Made by a program: the position numbers and the translations under genes
Part shown: positions 6,484-12,495 of the stretch, one piece after another
Layout of the letters: each line of letters starts with the position of its first letter
Numbering within the stretch: position 1 is the stretch's first letter
The notes under the pieces: generated by a model
Told to the model about the DNA's origin: nothing
Databases searched by the model: none
What the model saw: the letters and a program-made list of their open reading frames with translations, nothing else
Assembly (NCBI GenBank): GCA_947176545.1
Contig: CAMWRB010000018.1
Location: forward strand, 1-12,495
Direction of reading: 5' to 3'
DNA length: 12,495 nt
DNA from: an uncultured Porphyromonadaceae bacterium
GTDB taxonomy: Bacteria > Bacteroidota > Bacteroidia > Bacteroidales > Muribaculaceae

Positions 6484-7359
6484 ATGAAATTCCGAACAGA
6501 ATATCTGCCGGGCAAGCCTGAACTATATCTCGACCCGACAGAACCGGTCATATTGTTAGGCTCCTGTTTCGCCGATAATATAGGACGTCGGATGAGTCTG
6601 TGTAGGTGGGATACATTGGTCAATCCTTGCGGCACGCTCTATAATCCGTCATCTATTTCCAAAATATTGAGACTCGCACTCTCACAAGATGATATTTCGG
6701 AGACCATAAGGGAATCAGTAGCGTGTCGCGACAATCTGGTGGTGTCATGGCTTATGGATTCTCACGCTTCGACATATTCAACGGTTGAAACGATACGGAA
6801 TGTATCTCAGCGGGTGAAGTCACTGTCCGCATATCTCCGTAAGGCGGGAACATTAATCATCACATTCGGCACCGCCTGGGTCTACGAACTGCGTGAGACC
6901 CCCGGTTATATAGTCTCCAATTGTCATAAGTTCTCTCCCGACACCTTTCTCCGTCGCCGTCTCAAAGTCTGTGAGATTGTGGAGGAATGGAGCGAACTGC
7001 TTGGCGTACTGGGGAGATATAATCCGGTAATGCGGGTGCTGTTCACGGTCAGTCCCGTCAGACATCTTAAAGATGGGTTCGAGGGCAACTCACGTTCCAA
7101 GGCGATTTTGCAGCTGGCATGTGAGGAACTTTGTGACACAGCCGGGGAGGTATTCTATTTCCCGTCTTATGAAATTATGAATGATGACCTGAGGGATTAC
7201 AGATATTATGCCCCGGATATGGTGCACCCCTCGGAGGTAGCCGTAGAATACATATGGGAGAAATTTCAGCAATCATATCTCAGCCCTGAGTCACAACGGA
7301 TGCTCAAAGATGGAGAGCGGGAGACTAAAAGACTCAATCACCGGCCAATAATAAGCTGA
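6484..7359 (+). CDS. GSCFA-domain protein (SGNH-like hydrolase fold)
   Basis: A 291-residue protein of the GSCFA family, named for the GSCFA motif seen here at residues 26-30 (LLGSCFADNIG). Further family blocks are NPCGTLYNP (47-55), TFGTAWVYE (127-135), SNCHKFSP (145-152), FTVSPVRHLKDG (187-198) and DMVHPSEVAVEYIW (245-258). Ser27, Asp245 and His248 match the nucleophile and DxxH pair expected of SGNH/GDSL-like esterases. The family has no well-established substrate; acyl-ester or glycan deacylation is only a fold-based expectation. No signal peptide is visible, so it is probably cytoplasmic. The ATG lies 1 nt after the receptor stop and its own stop overlaps the next start (TGATG), pointing to translational coupling on both sides. 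The polar C-terminal tail (about 265-291) looks disordered. Confidence 0.9.
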   Translation: MKFRTEYLPGKPELYLDPTEPVILLGSCFADNIGRRMSLCRWDTLVNPCGTLYNPSSISKILRLALSQDDISETIRESVACRDNLVVSWLMDSHASTYSTVETIRNVSQRVKSLSAYLRKAGTLIITFGTAWVYELRETPGYIVSNCHKFSPDTFLRRRLKVCEIVEEWSELLGVLGRYNPVMRVLFTVSPVRHLKDGFEGNSRSKAILQLACEELCDTAGEVFYFPSYEIMNDDLRDYRYYAPDMVHPSEVAVEYIWEKFQQSYLSPESQRMLKDGERETKRLNHRPIIS

Positions 7360-8978
7360 TGAATAATCCCTTTGATTATATTCCCGATGCCCGATGCGAC
7401 CGTGCATTCGAGACATTGCTTGCGGAGATAGAGAGGATGCGCACCGGCGGTCTCGAGACCGACCTCCGTTTATGTCGTGAGTTGGACGAGGGTAAGATGC
7501 TCGGCGTGCTGATTGCGGAGGATGGTGATGGAATACAACATGAATTGTTTAGTTTTTCCGGACAGCTGGGAGATGGCGGATTTTATCATCCCGGTTTCGT
7601 AGGTCCCATATTCGATTATCTTGAGCCTGATGGATATTTCAGGCTCAAGGAACAATATATATCCCGATTGAATGAGGAAATAGCCGGACTCGAACATGAT
7701 GAGCTGACCCGTATACGTTCCGAGTATGAACGTGTCAGAGATATGGGAGAGCGTGTGGTGACTGAGTACAGGGATTTGTACAAGAGTTCCAAACAATGTC
7801 GCGACGCCCGTCGGGCAGCAGGCACCATAGATGATGTTGAGTTGGCTGAAATGATACGTGCCAGCCAATTCGAGAAAGCCGAATTGCGGCGCGTGAAGCG
7901 CCGGGTAGCATCGGAGCTGCAACCATACGCGGAAGCTCTCAACGGTATTCGCTCACGTATCAATACATTGAAAGAGAGACGCCGTAAGGAGTCCGAAGAC
8001 TTACAACGATGGTTGTTTGAGAGTTTCAGTATACCCGATGCAAGGGGCGAACGCAGCTCTCTAAGTGAGATATTTGCCGCGACCCCGATGGGTGTTCCAC
8101 CTACGGGAGCTGGTGAATGCTGTGCTCCCAAGTTGCTCAATGCCGCATACCAGAGGGGATGGAAACCTGTTGCGATGGCTGAATATTGGTACGGGCGTCC
8201 CAAAAGGGGAGAGGTGCGTCGTCACGGTCATTTCTATCCCGCATGCAGGGGTAAGTGTCACCCGGTGCTGAGTTGGATGATGCAGGGACTTGATATCCAA
8301 TCTTCGCAGGAGATTGATAAGCATCGAAATCCTGCCGAACCGAAGGTAATATATGAGAACGAGTGGTTTTGTGTGGTCGATAAGCCTTCCGGTATTTTAT
8401 CCGTACCCGGTAAAGAGATGGCGGAATCGGTGGAGCAGTGGCTTGCAACCCATCATGCCAAAGGCCGCGAAGTGAGGATGGCTCACAGACTGGACCGGGA
8501 TACGTCAGGATTGATTCTGGCGGCATACGGAGCGGAAGCATACAAGCTTTTGCAGTCTCTATTCGCATCTCACCGTGTGCGGAAACGGTATGTAGCGGAT
8601 TTGGCCGGAGATTATCGTGAAGCGGGTATTGCGGAACGGGGCAGAATAGAATTGCCCTTGTCGCCGGACTGGATTGAGCGTCCGCGGCAGCGTGTAGATG
8701 TCGAGAATGGCAAGGAGTCGACGACACTGTACGAATTTGTGGGAGTCAGTAACGGGATTAGCAGGGTCCTGTTTTATCCTTTGACCGGCAGGACGCATCA
8801 GCTGCGTGTACATGCGGCCTCTGAAGCAGGATTGAATATGCCGATTGCGGGTGACCGATTGTATGGACATGACAATATAAGCCGTAGTGAGCGACTGCAT
8901 CTGCATGCCGAGAGGCTTGAATTTACTTTCCCACTTGACGGCCGACGCTATATATTCGAGTCACCGGTCCCTTTCTGA
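7359..8978 (+). CDS. Large RluA-family pseudouridine synthase with N-terminal coiled coil and Cys cluster
   Basis: A 539-residue RNA pseudouridine synthase; the family isomerises uridine to pseudouridine in rRNA or tRNA. The catalytic domain is about 329-539: IYENEWFCVVDKPSGILSVPG, then HRLDRDTSG (376-384) with catalytic Asp379, YPLTGRTHQLRVHAA and GDRLYG. There is no S4 domain. The first 310 residues are unusual in length: a small globular part (1-92), a charged, probably coiled-coil segment (about 94-215), and a block with GECCAPKLLNAA (252-263) and FYPACRGKCHP (292-302). Cys254, Cys255, Cys296 and Cys300 could form a Zn or structural site. This long architecture is, to my memory, a common Bacteroidetes form of RluA-like enzymes. 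The RNA target is unknown. Its start overlaps the GSCFA stop by 1 nt, and it is the last gene of the operon; no obvious terminator follows. Confidence 0.93.
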   Translation: MNNPFDYIPDARCDRAFETLLAEIERMRTGGLETDLRLCRELDEGKMLGVLIAEDGDGIQHELFSFSGQLGDGGFYHPGFVGPIFDYLEPDGYFRLKEQYISRLNEEIAGLEHDELTRIRSEYERVRDMGERVVTEYRDLYKSSKQCRDARRAAGTIDDVELAEMIRASQFEKAELRRVKRRVASELQPYAEALNGIRSRINTLKERRRKESEDLQRWLFESFSIPDARGERSSLSEIFAATPMGVPPTGAGECCAPKLLNAAYQRGWKPVAMAEYWYGRPKRGEVRRHGHFYPACRGKCHPVLSWMMQGLDIQSSQEIDKHRNPAEPKVIYENEWFCVVDKPSGILSVPGKEMAESVEQWLATHHAKGREVRMAHRLDRDTSGLILAAYGAEAYKLLQSLFASHRVRKRYVADLAGDYREAGIAERGRIELPLSPDWIERPRQRVDVENGKESTTLYEFVGVSNGISRVLFYPLTGRTHQLRVHAASEAGLNMPIAGDRLYGHDNISRSERLHLHAERLEFTFPLDGRRYIFESPVPF

Positions 8979-9065
8979 TACACATGCCGGAGGTCAGCAG
9001 TGTGAAGCTCATTGGATGAAATTCTTATGATGAAATTTCGAGATGATATGAGCGGACATCGGTAT

Positions 9066-9662
9066 TTATCCGGGAAACGTACCTTTGGGAGTAGGGTCTG
9101 TGACTTTGACCGGCTTGCGGTATATCTGCTGCATCAACAATTCCATATCGGACGCACCCTCTTTCCGTGCACGTTCGATTGTGCCGTTACGATACAGATA
9201 CCGGATAGATTTCGCTTTGATTCTATCCTTGACTGCGTTCTCGTCATCGAGTGTCATACGGTCACTCCGGAACATAGAGAGCGGTCCTATGGATTTCGTA
9301 TCGATTACTTCCCATGAGTTGTCGTCGGTGGATTCGTAAAGTTCCACTATTTCCGGCGGTAGGATTATGCGTACGGTATCGCCTGTATCATCAAGCTGAA
9401 GATGCTCCATGTCAAAAGATATCTGCCCCCTCTGTTTCTGAATTGCAAATATTACTTTATCATGTATTGTGTCCAGTATCGGCACTTCATTGTATATTTC
9501 GACAGTGCAGAGCCGGACCATAACTTCGACATTGTTGATTTCTCCTTTACGAACCTCTATCGTATTCCTCGGCTTCAGGAATAAATATCCAAGTACAGCC
9601 GCAACAGCTATGACAGCGGTCAGGGTTATCAGGAGCGATATATATTTAAATTTCGGTAGCAT
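9066..9662 (-). CDS. DUF4230 protein, membrane-anchored copy
   Basis: A 198-residue protein starting at the ATG at 9662. A longer frame from a TTG at 9692 is possible but would overlap the preceding gene by 47 nt and delay the membrane segment. Residues about 8-29 form one transmembrane helix, leaving the remainder outside the cytoplasm. The body shows the DUF4230 pattern: VRLCTVEIYNEVPILDTI, VIFAIQKQRGQISFDM, DTVRIILPPEIVELYES, NSWEVIDTKS, then a helical part with IKAKSIRYLYRNGTIERARK and MELLMQQI. Function is unknown. The start overlaps the stop of the preceding DUF4230 gene by 17 nt, so the two are very probably translated together and may form a heteromeric envelope complex (inference). 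The tail KVTDPTPKGTFPG looks unstructured. It is the last gene of this minus-strand block. Confidence 0.85.
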   Translation of the reverse strand: MLPKFKYISLLITLTAVIAVAAVLGYLFLKPRNTIEVRKGEINNVEVMVRLCTVEIYNEVPILDTIHDKVIFAIQKQRGQISFDMEHLQLDDTGDTVRIILPPEIVELYESTDDNSWEVIDTKSIGPLSMFRSDRMTLDDENAVKDRIKAKSIRYLYRNGTIERARKEGASDMELLMQQIYRKPVKVTDPTPKGTFPG

Positions 9663-10236
9663 GGGTATCAATATTATCTGACCTGAACTCAATCTGCAGG
9701 GTATAGCCGTGTGCTTCGAAAAGTTGTTTAAAATATATTTCAGCCTTTCTCCGCGCAGTCTCGGTGAGACGTTGCTTAAAACGCGGATTATCCTCTATCT
9801 CGGTTTTGAACGAGGCGTTGGCTTTCTCCTTGATTTCAGCCCGCTCCTTGGCATCGGGCGCTCCCCGGAGGATTCCTACGTTTTCATACACTTTGCGCAT
9901 ATTCATATCTCTACCCGTCACTTCGGTCTGAACCGGAGGCAGAATGACCCTGACACTCATATCAGACTCGTCAAACACGAGGTCTTCCGGTCGCATACTT
10001 GAGAGGTCGATATAAGCACGCATGTATGAATCGTATGAATAGACGGCGATGCGCTTGCCGAACATCGGAAGGCTCTTGTCCATTTTAGCAGTCTTTGTTA
10101 TAGACATGGAGGCGAATACCATCTTGTCTACAGACTTGATTTCTTGTAGAATATCAGTATGGTCCGGTTTGGTGCATGCTGCCGACAGATAGAGGAAAGC
10201 TATCGTGAGCCACCGGAATTTAATGCGTCCGGTCAT
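9646..10236 (-). CDS. DUF4230 protein, lipoprotein copy
   Basis: A 196-residue protein. Residues 8-20 are a hydrophobic signal sequence and LSAAC places a lipidated Cys at residue 21, so it should be anchored by lipid in the periplasm or outer membrane. The DUF4230 body follows: EIKSVDKMVFASMSITKTAKM, FGKRIAVYSYDSYMRAYIDLSSM, VRVILPPVQTEV, and a long charged helical region (about 130-180) with FKQRLTETARRKAEIYFKQLFE before the final strand YTLQIEFRSD. It is a paralogue in pattern of the next gene, but the second copy replaces the lipobox with a transmembrane helix. The gene lies 45 nt after the carbonic anhydrase and overlaps the second DUF4230 gene by 17 nt. The spacer to the carbonic anhydrase holds the direct repeat TTAATAT-G-TTAATAT. 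No biochemical role is known to me. Confidence 0.87.
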   Translation of the reverse strand: MTGRIKFRWLTIAFLYLSAACTKPDHTDILQEIKSVDKMVFASMSITKTAKMDKSLPMFGKRIAVYSYDSYMRAYIDLSSMRPEDLVFDESDMSVRVILPPVQTEVTGRDMNMRKVYENVGILRGAPDAKERAEIKEKANASFKTEIEDNPRFKQRLTETARRKAEIYFKQLFEAHGYTLQIEFRSDNIDTHATEI

Positions 10237-10281
10237 GTTGCCGTAAATCTTAATATGTTAATATCAGATGATTGTGGGAAC

Positions 10282-10830
10282 TTATAGATTCAGTCCGGTC
10301 AGTTCTCCGGTATATGAATCCATGAGGAATCCTTGGACATTGACGCCCTCGGGTGGCATCAGCGGATGGTGTGAGATGAGGTCTACCGTTTCCCGGACAG
10401 CACTTTCAGTCTCTTCAAAGCCGTGTAACCATTCGCGCAGATTGATGCCGCAATGTTCCATAAGGGTTATGTGTTCCTGACTGACACCACGCTCCTTCAT
10501 GGCGTGCAACATCTCGTTGGCGTCCATTCCCTGTACACCGCATTCAGTGTGACCTATGACCATAATCTCGTTTACACCCAGTTCATAGACAGCCACCAAC
10601 AGTGAGCGCATCGTCGAGTCAAAAGGGTTTGTAATCGTGCCGCCTGCATTCTTAATAATCTTGACATCTCCATTCTTGATTCCGAGTGCAGCCGGAAGAA
10701 GCTCCACAAGCCTGGTGTCCATGCAGGTCACGATTGCTATTTTCTTGTCGGGATACTTGCTCGTGGCGAACCGTTCATATCCGCGCTGCTCTACAAATTT
10801 TTTATTATATTCCTTAATTTCCTGTATCAT
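10282..10830 (-). CDS. Beta-class carbonic anhydrase
   Basis: A 182-residue cytoplasmic zinc enzyme converting CO2 and water to bicarbonate and a proton, supplying bicarbonate to carboxylases, a plausible need in CO2-dependent gut anaerobes. All key residues are present: CMDTR (36-40) gives Zn ligand Cys36 and the Asp38-Arg40 dyad, and GHTECG (93-98) gives Zn ligands His94 and Cys97. IKNAGGTI (59-66) is the conserved substrate-pocket strand. The length fits the short bacterial beta class, which lacks the N-terminal helices of the plant and E. coli Can types. The ATG at 10830 directly precedes MIQEIKEYNKKF, a normal N-terminus for this class. It lies 65 nt after the EamA transporter and 45 nt before the DUF4230 pair and may be co-transcribed with either. 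Confidence 0.95.
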   Translation of the reverse strand: MIQEIKEYNKKFVEQRGYERFATSKYPDKKIAIVTCMDTRLVELLPAALGIKNGDVKIIKNAGGTITNPFDSTMRSLLVAVYELGVNEIMVIGHTECGVQGMDANEMLHAMKERGVSQEHITLMEHCGINLREWLHGFEETESAVRETVDLISHHPLMPPEGVNVQGFLMDSYTGELTGLNL

Positions 10831-10847
10831 AGTCTGTCATGTGTTGT

Positions 10848-10860
10848 ATGAACCATTCAT
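10848..10860. promoter_or_regulatory. Short palindrome upstream of the carbonic anhydrase
   Basis: ATGAACCATTCAT is a perfect 5-bp inverted repeat around CCA, 18 nt upstream of the carbonic anhydrase start, followed by the palindrome TCATATGA. It could be an operator or a chance element. No good -7 promoter element was seen in the 65-nt gap. Confidence 0.2.
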
Positions 10861-10895
10861 ATGAGGATGGCTCACATCGCGTTTATAAATACTTA

Positions 10896-11810
10896 CTATG
10901 AGTGGCGTGCCTTGGCATAATTGGCCAGCAGAATGCCGGCTACAATGATGACAAAGCTGACCGGCTGATACCAGTGGAACTCATCTATTTTCAACAATAT
11001 CGAGACCACAGCGGCAATTACCGGCACCAGATACTGATAGAACGAGAAAATTTCACTCCCGACCATCCTGATTGCCGGGGGTGTGACGATATAACAGTAA
11101 ACCGTCGGAAAGAGTACGATGAACAGAAGCACTCCGATAGCTTTCCAGTCAGTGTGAGCTATCATGGGAATATGTTTTCCCACCGTGAAAATCAACGGAA
11201 TTGAGAGGATAGAGGAGAAGAGAAATATCCATTTCATCATATTGACGGTACCGTAACGGTGTGAAGGTCCCTCGATGATGACCAGGTATATGGCATATGA
11301 TACGGCACACACGACAGCATATACATCACCGATGAGACGCCCGGAGTCCAGGCTGCCTCCTGCAAGGATTATCATCAATGCACCTCCGAGGGCTATAATC
11401 ATACCGACAATCTCAAGCATACTCACTTTCAGATGCTTGAACAGAGCGTTGATTATCACAACCAATAAGGGCTGGAAAGTGAGTATGATGGCAATATCGA
11501 TAGGGGATGCCGTGTTGAATGCCATCGAGAATACGTATACGAATCCCAGCATCATGACTGCACCCCATGCAAGCAGTTTCCAGTCAGTCCGTGCAATTTT
11601 CTCGTGTTTGATAAAGAAAGATATGAGCCAAATGATGACGGTAGCACCGAAAATACGGCTCAAGGCTACGCCACCGGCAGATATTGATGCCGGAATGATG
11701 AGTTTGTTGGCGGGTTCGTTAAATCCCCAGCATATTGAGGCTGAGAGGGCTAACAGATTGCCGAGCAGCAATGCTTTGGAACGATTTTCAGTCTTTGGTG
11801 TGGGAGTCAT
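10896..11810 (-). CDS. EamA/DMT-family transporter
   Basis: A 304-residue inner-membrane protein of the drug/metabolite transporter superfamily, built from two EamA repeats of five membrane segments each (about 13-148 and 162-297). Typical marks are LLALSASICWGFNEPANKL in the first helix of repeat 1, SPIDIAIILTFQPLLVVIINALF at the end of repeat 1, GDVYAVVCAVSYAIYLVI opening repeat 2, and SFYQYLVPVIAAVVSILL near the end. Related proteins export amino acids, nucleosides or other metabolites, or are of unknown substrate; nothing here picks one. The ATG at 11810 leaves a 12-residue polar tail before the first helix. The gene begins 93 nt after the GldH-like gene. That gap is strongly purine-rich on the plus strand (about 11843-11872), with no promoter recognised. 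Confidence 0.93.
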   Translation of the reverse strand: MTPTPKTENRSKALLLGNLLALSASICWGFNEPANKLIIPASISAGGVALSRIFGATVIIWLISFFIKHEKIARTDWKLLAWGAVMMLGFVYVFSMAFNTASPIDIAIILTFQPLLVVIINALFKHLKVSMLEIVGMIIALGGALMIILAGGSLDSGRLIGDVYAVVCAVSYAIYLVIIEGPSHRYGTVNMMKWIFLFSSILSIPLIFTVGKHIPMIAHTDWKAIGVLLFIVLFPTVYCYIVTPPAIRMVGSEIFSFYQYLVPVIAAVVSILLKIDEFHWYQPVSFVIIVAGILLANYAKARHS

Positions 11811-11903
11811 AGCTTACATTTTGAGGTTAGGAGAAATGTGATGTCCGAGGAGTCGGGAGAGAGAGGAGGAGGTATACGGAATCGGTTGTAGGAGAGACTT
11901 GCA

Positions 11904-12440
11904 TTATCGCGAGATAATCATGGTGACATTTGAGATACCGGTAAGGGGTGTGGTGCCGAGCGGTGTCAAAGCCACACGGTACATCGGCTCTATCCGGGAG
12001 TGATGCAACAGTTCTATCTGCTTTTCATATATGCCGAGCGACAAACCTTCCCCCTGATAAAATCTCTCTTTCAGCTCATTGGGTTGCCTGTCCTGCGCGG
12101 GAGTGCCATCCTTATTGAAGAGTGTGACGAGGATGGTGTCGGGGCGACATATTGAATCGAGTGATTCGCGTTCTAAAAGCAGTCTCACCTCATTCTCTCT
12201 GCACCTGTCGGTATATCTCAGACTCAATGTGGCATCATATCGGTCATCACCCATCCATATCATGGAGTCAGACGGTTGGAGAGCGAACTCTATAGTCTCC
12301 ATATCCGACCATCCGGCTTCATTTACAGGGATAGTCTCACACCATGCGACATTGTCAGTACACCCCCCTGATAACAGGAGGGCGACAACCGACATTATCA
12401 TTGCGGCAATTAATGTGTGAGTCGTCCCCGGATACTTCAT
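11904..12440 (-). CDS. gldH: GldH-like lipoprotein
   Basis: A 178-residue lipoprotein. Residues about 9-26 are a hydrophobic signal with LSGGC, giving lipidation at Cys27. The pattern that follows resembles GldH, a lipoprotein of the Bacteroidetes gliding/type IX secretion group: ETIPVNEAGWSDMETIEF near the N-terminus, ATLSLRYTDRCRENEVRLLLE in the middle, DTILVTLFNKDG, and a last part with YRVALTPLGTTPLTGISNVTMII. In GldH this end usually reads as an L-x-GI-x-D-V-G-L strand. GldH homologues are widespread in non-gliding Bacteroidales, so motility is not implied. The ATG overlaps the stop of the preceding gene by one base (TAATG), a sign of translational coupling. The alternative is an unrelated DUF lipoprotein with a similar beta fold; sequence divergence makes the name moderately sure only. 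Confidence 0.6.
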   Translation of the reverse strand: MKYPGTTHTLIAAMIMSVVALLLSGGCTDNVAWCETIPVNEAGWSDMETIEFALQPSDSMIWMGDDRYDATLSLRYTDRCRENEVRLLLERESLDSICRPDTILVTLFNKDGTPAQDRQPNELKERFYQGEGLSLGIYEKQIELLHHSRIEPMYRVALTPLGTTPLTGISNVTMIISR

Positions 12441-12495
12441 TATCTCTTCTGGTTATTGGGAGCGGGGTTATTGCCGTTGTGATGCGACTGATTAT
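12440..12495 (-). CDS. C-terminal end of a gene cut by the window edge (possible RicT/PSP1-domain protein)
   Basis: Reading in from the right edge on the minus strand, one frame gives NQSHHNGNNPAPNNQKR followed by TAA at 12442-12440. The stop shares its last A with the ATG of the GldH-like gene. An Asn/Gln/His-rich disordered tail just before gldH fits my memory of Bacteroidetes RicT/YaaT (PSP1-domain) proteins, which end in such tails and often precede gldH. With 17 residues visible, identity is inference; that the frame is coding is supported mainly by the TAATG junction. Confidence 0.45.
   Translation of the reverse strand, partial: NQSHHNGNNPAPNNQKR

Noticed and set aside
7616..8203. Minus-strand 195-residue frame within the RluA-like gene
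   Set aside because: It is antisense to a gene with clear catalytic motifs, and its Ser/Arg-rich composition looks like a complementary-strand artefact.
8137..8727. Minus-strand 196-residue frame within the RluA-like gene
   Set aside because: Pro-, His- and Ser-rich, no domain pattern, and fully antisense to the catalytic region.
9663..9692. Upstream TTG start for the second DUF4230 gene
   Set aside because: It would add ten residues before the transmembrane segment and enlarge the overlap to 47 nt; the ATG at 9662 gives a normal membrane-anchor N-terminus.
11275..11841. Plus-strand 188-residue frame across the EamA gene
   Set aside because: Antisense to a well-supported ten-segment transporter; no independent features.
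1..12495. CRISPR array, tRNA, rRNA or phage module
   Set aside because: No regularly spaced repeats, cloverleaf-like segments, rRNA-like sequence or phage structural genes were found on reading both strands.

Overview
The window looks like a chromosomal segment of a gut-type Bacteroidota, order Bacteroidales, possibly Muribaculaceae-like; the family-level guess is inference. Supporting signs are a perfect Bacteroidetes -7 promoter element (TACCTTTG at 3910-3917), starts without clear Shine-Dalgarno sequences, lipoproteins with acidic residues just after the lipobox Cys, and families typical of the phylum (GSCFA, DUF4230, GldH-like, calycin-like lipoprotein). No rRNA, tRNA, CRISPR array or complete insertion sequence was seen.

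Left part (1-3728). A Y1/HUH transposase-like protein with an extra DprA/SLOG-like C-terminal domain occupies the left edge and may start outside the window. It converges on a major facilitator gene on the minus strand (993-2267). A second, unrelated major facilitator of the Bcr/CflA drug-exporter type (2487-3728) diverges from the first. The 219-nt gap between them holds two abutting inverted repeats (2391-2413 and 2414-2427), the best operator candidate in the window.

Central plus-strand operon (about 3910-8978). A promoter and a leader of about 115 nt precede four tightly packed genes: a calycin-like lipoprotein, a TonB-dependent receptor with FRAP and NPDL boxes, a GSCFA (SGNH-like) protein and a long RluA-type pseudouridine synthase. 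Gaps are 5 nt, 1 nt and a 1-nt overlap. The first two genes resemble HmuY/HmuR-type heme or metal acquisition pairs, with the surface lipoprotein handing ligand to the receptor. The last two have no obvious uptake role and may simply be co-transcribed.

Right part, minus strand (12495 to 9066). Reading leftwards: the Asn-rich tail of a gene cut by the window edge; a GldH-like lipoprotein overlapping that gene by 1 nt; an EamA/DMT transporter; a beta-carbonic anhydrase; and two DUF4230 proteins that overlap each other. One DUF4230 protein is lipid-anchored and the other is membrane-anchored. The two large transcription blocks converge at 8979-9065.

Most of the window is ordinary chromosomal content. 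The items most worth a second look are the transposase/DprA-like fusion, the paired palindromes between the divergent exporters, the Met/His clusters in the lipoprotein-receptor pair, and the tandem DUF4230 genes. None of them proves a new system.
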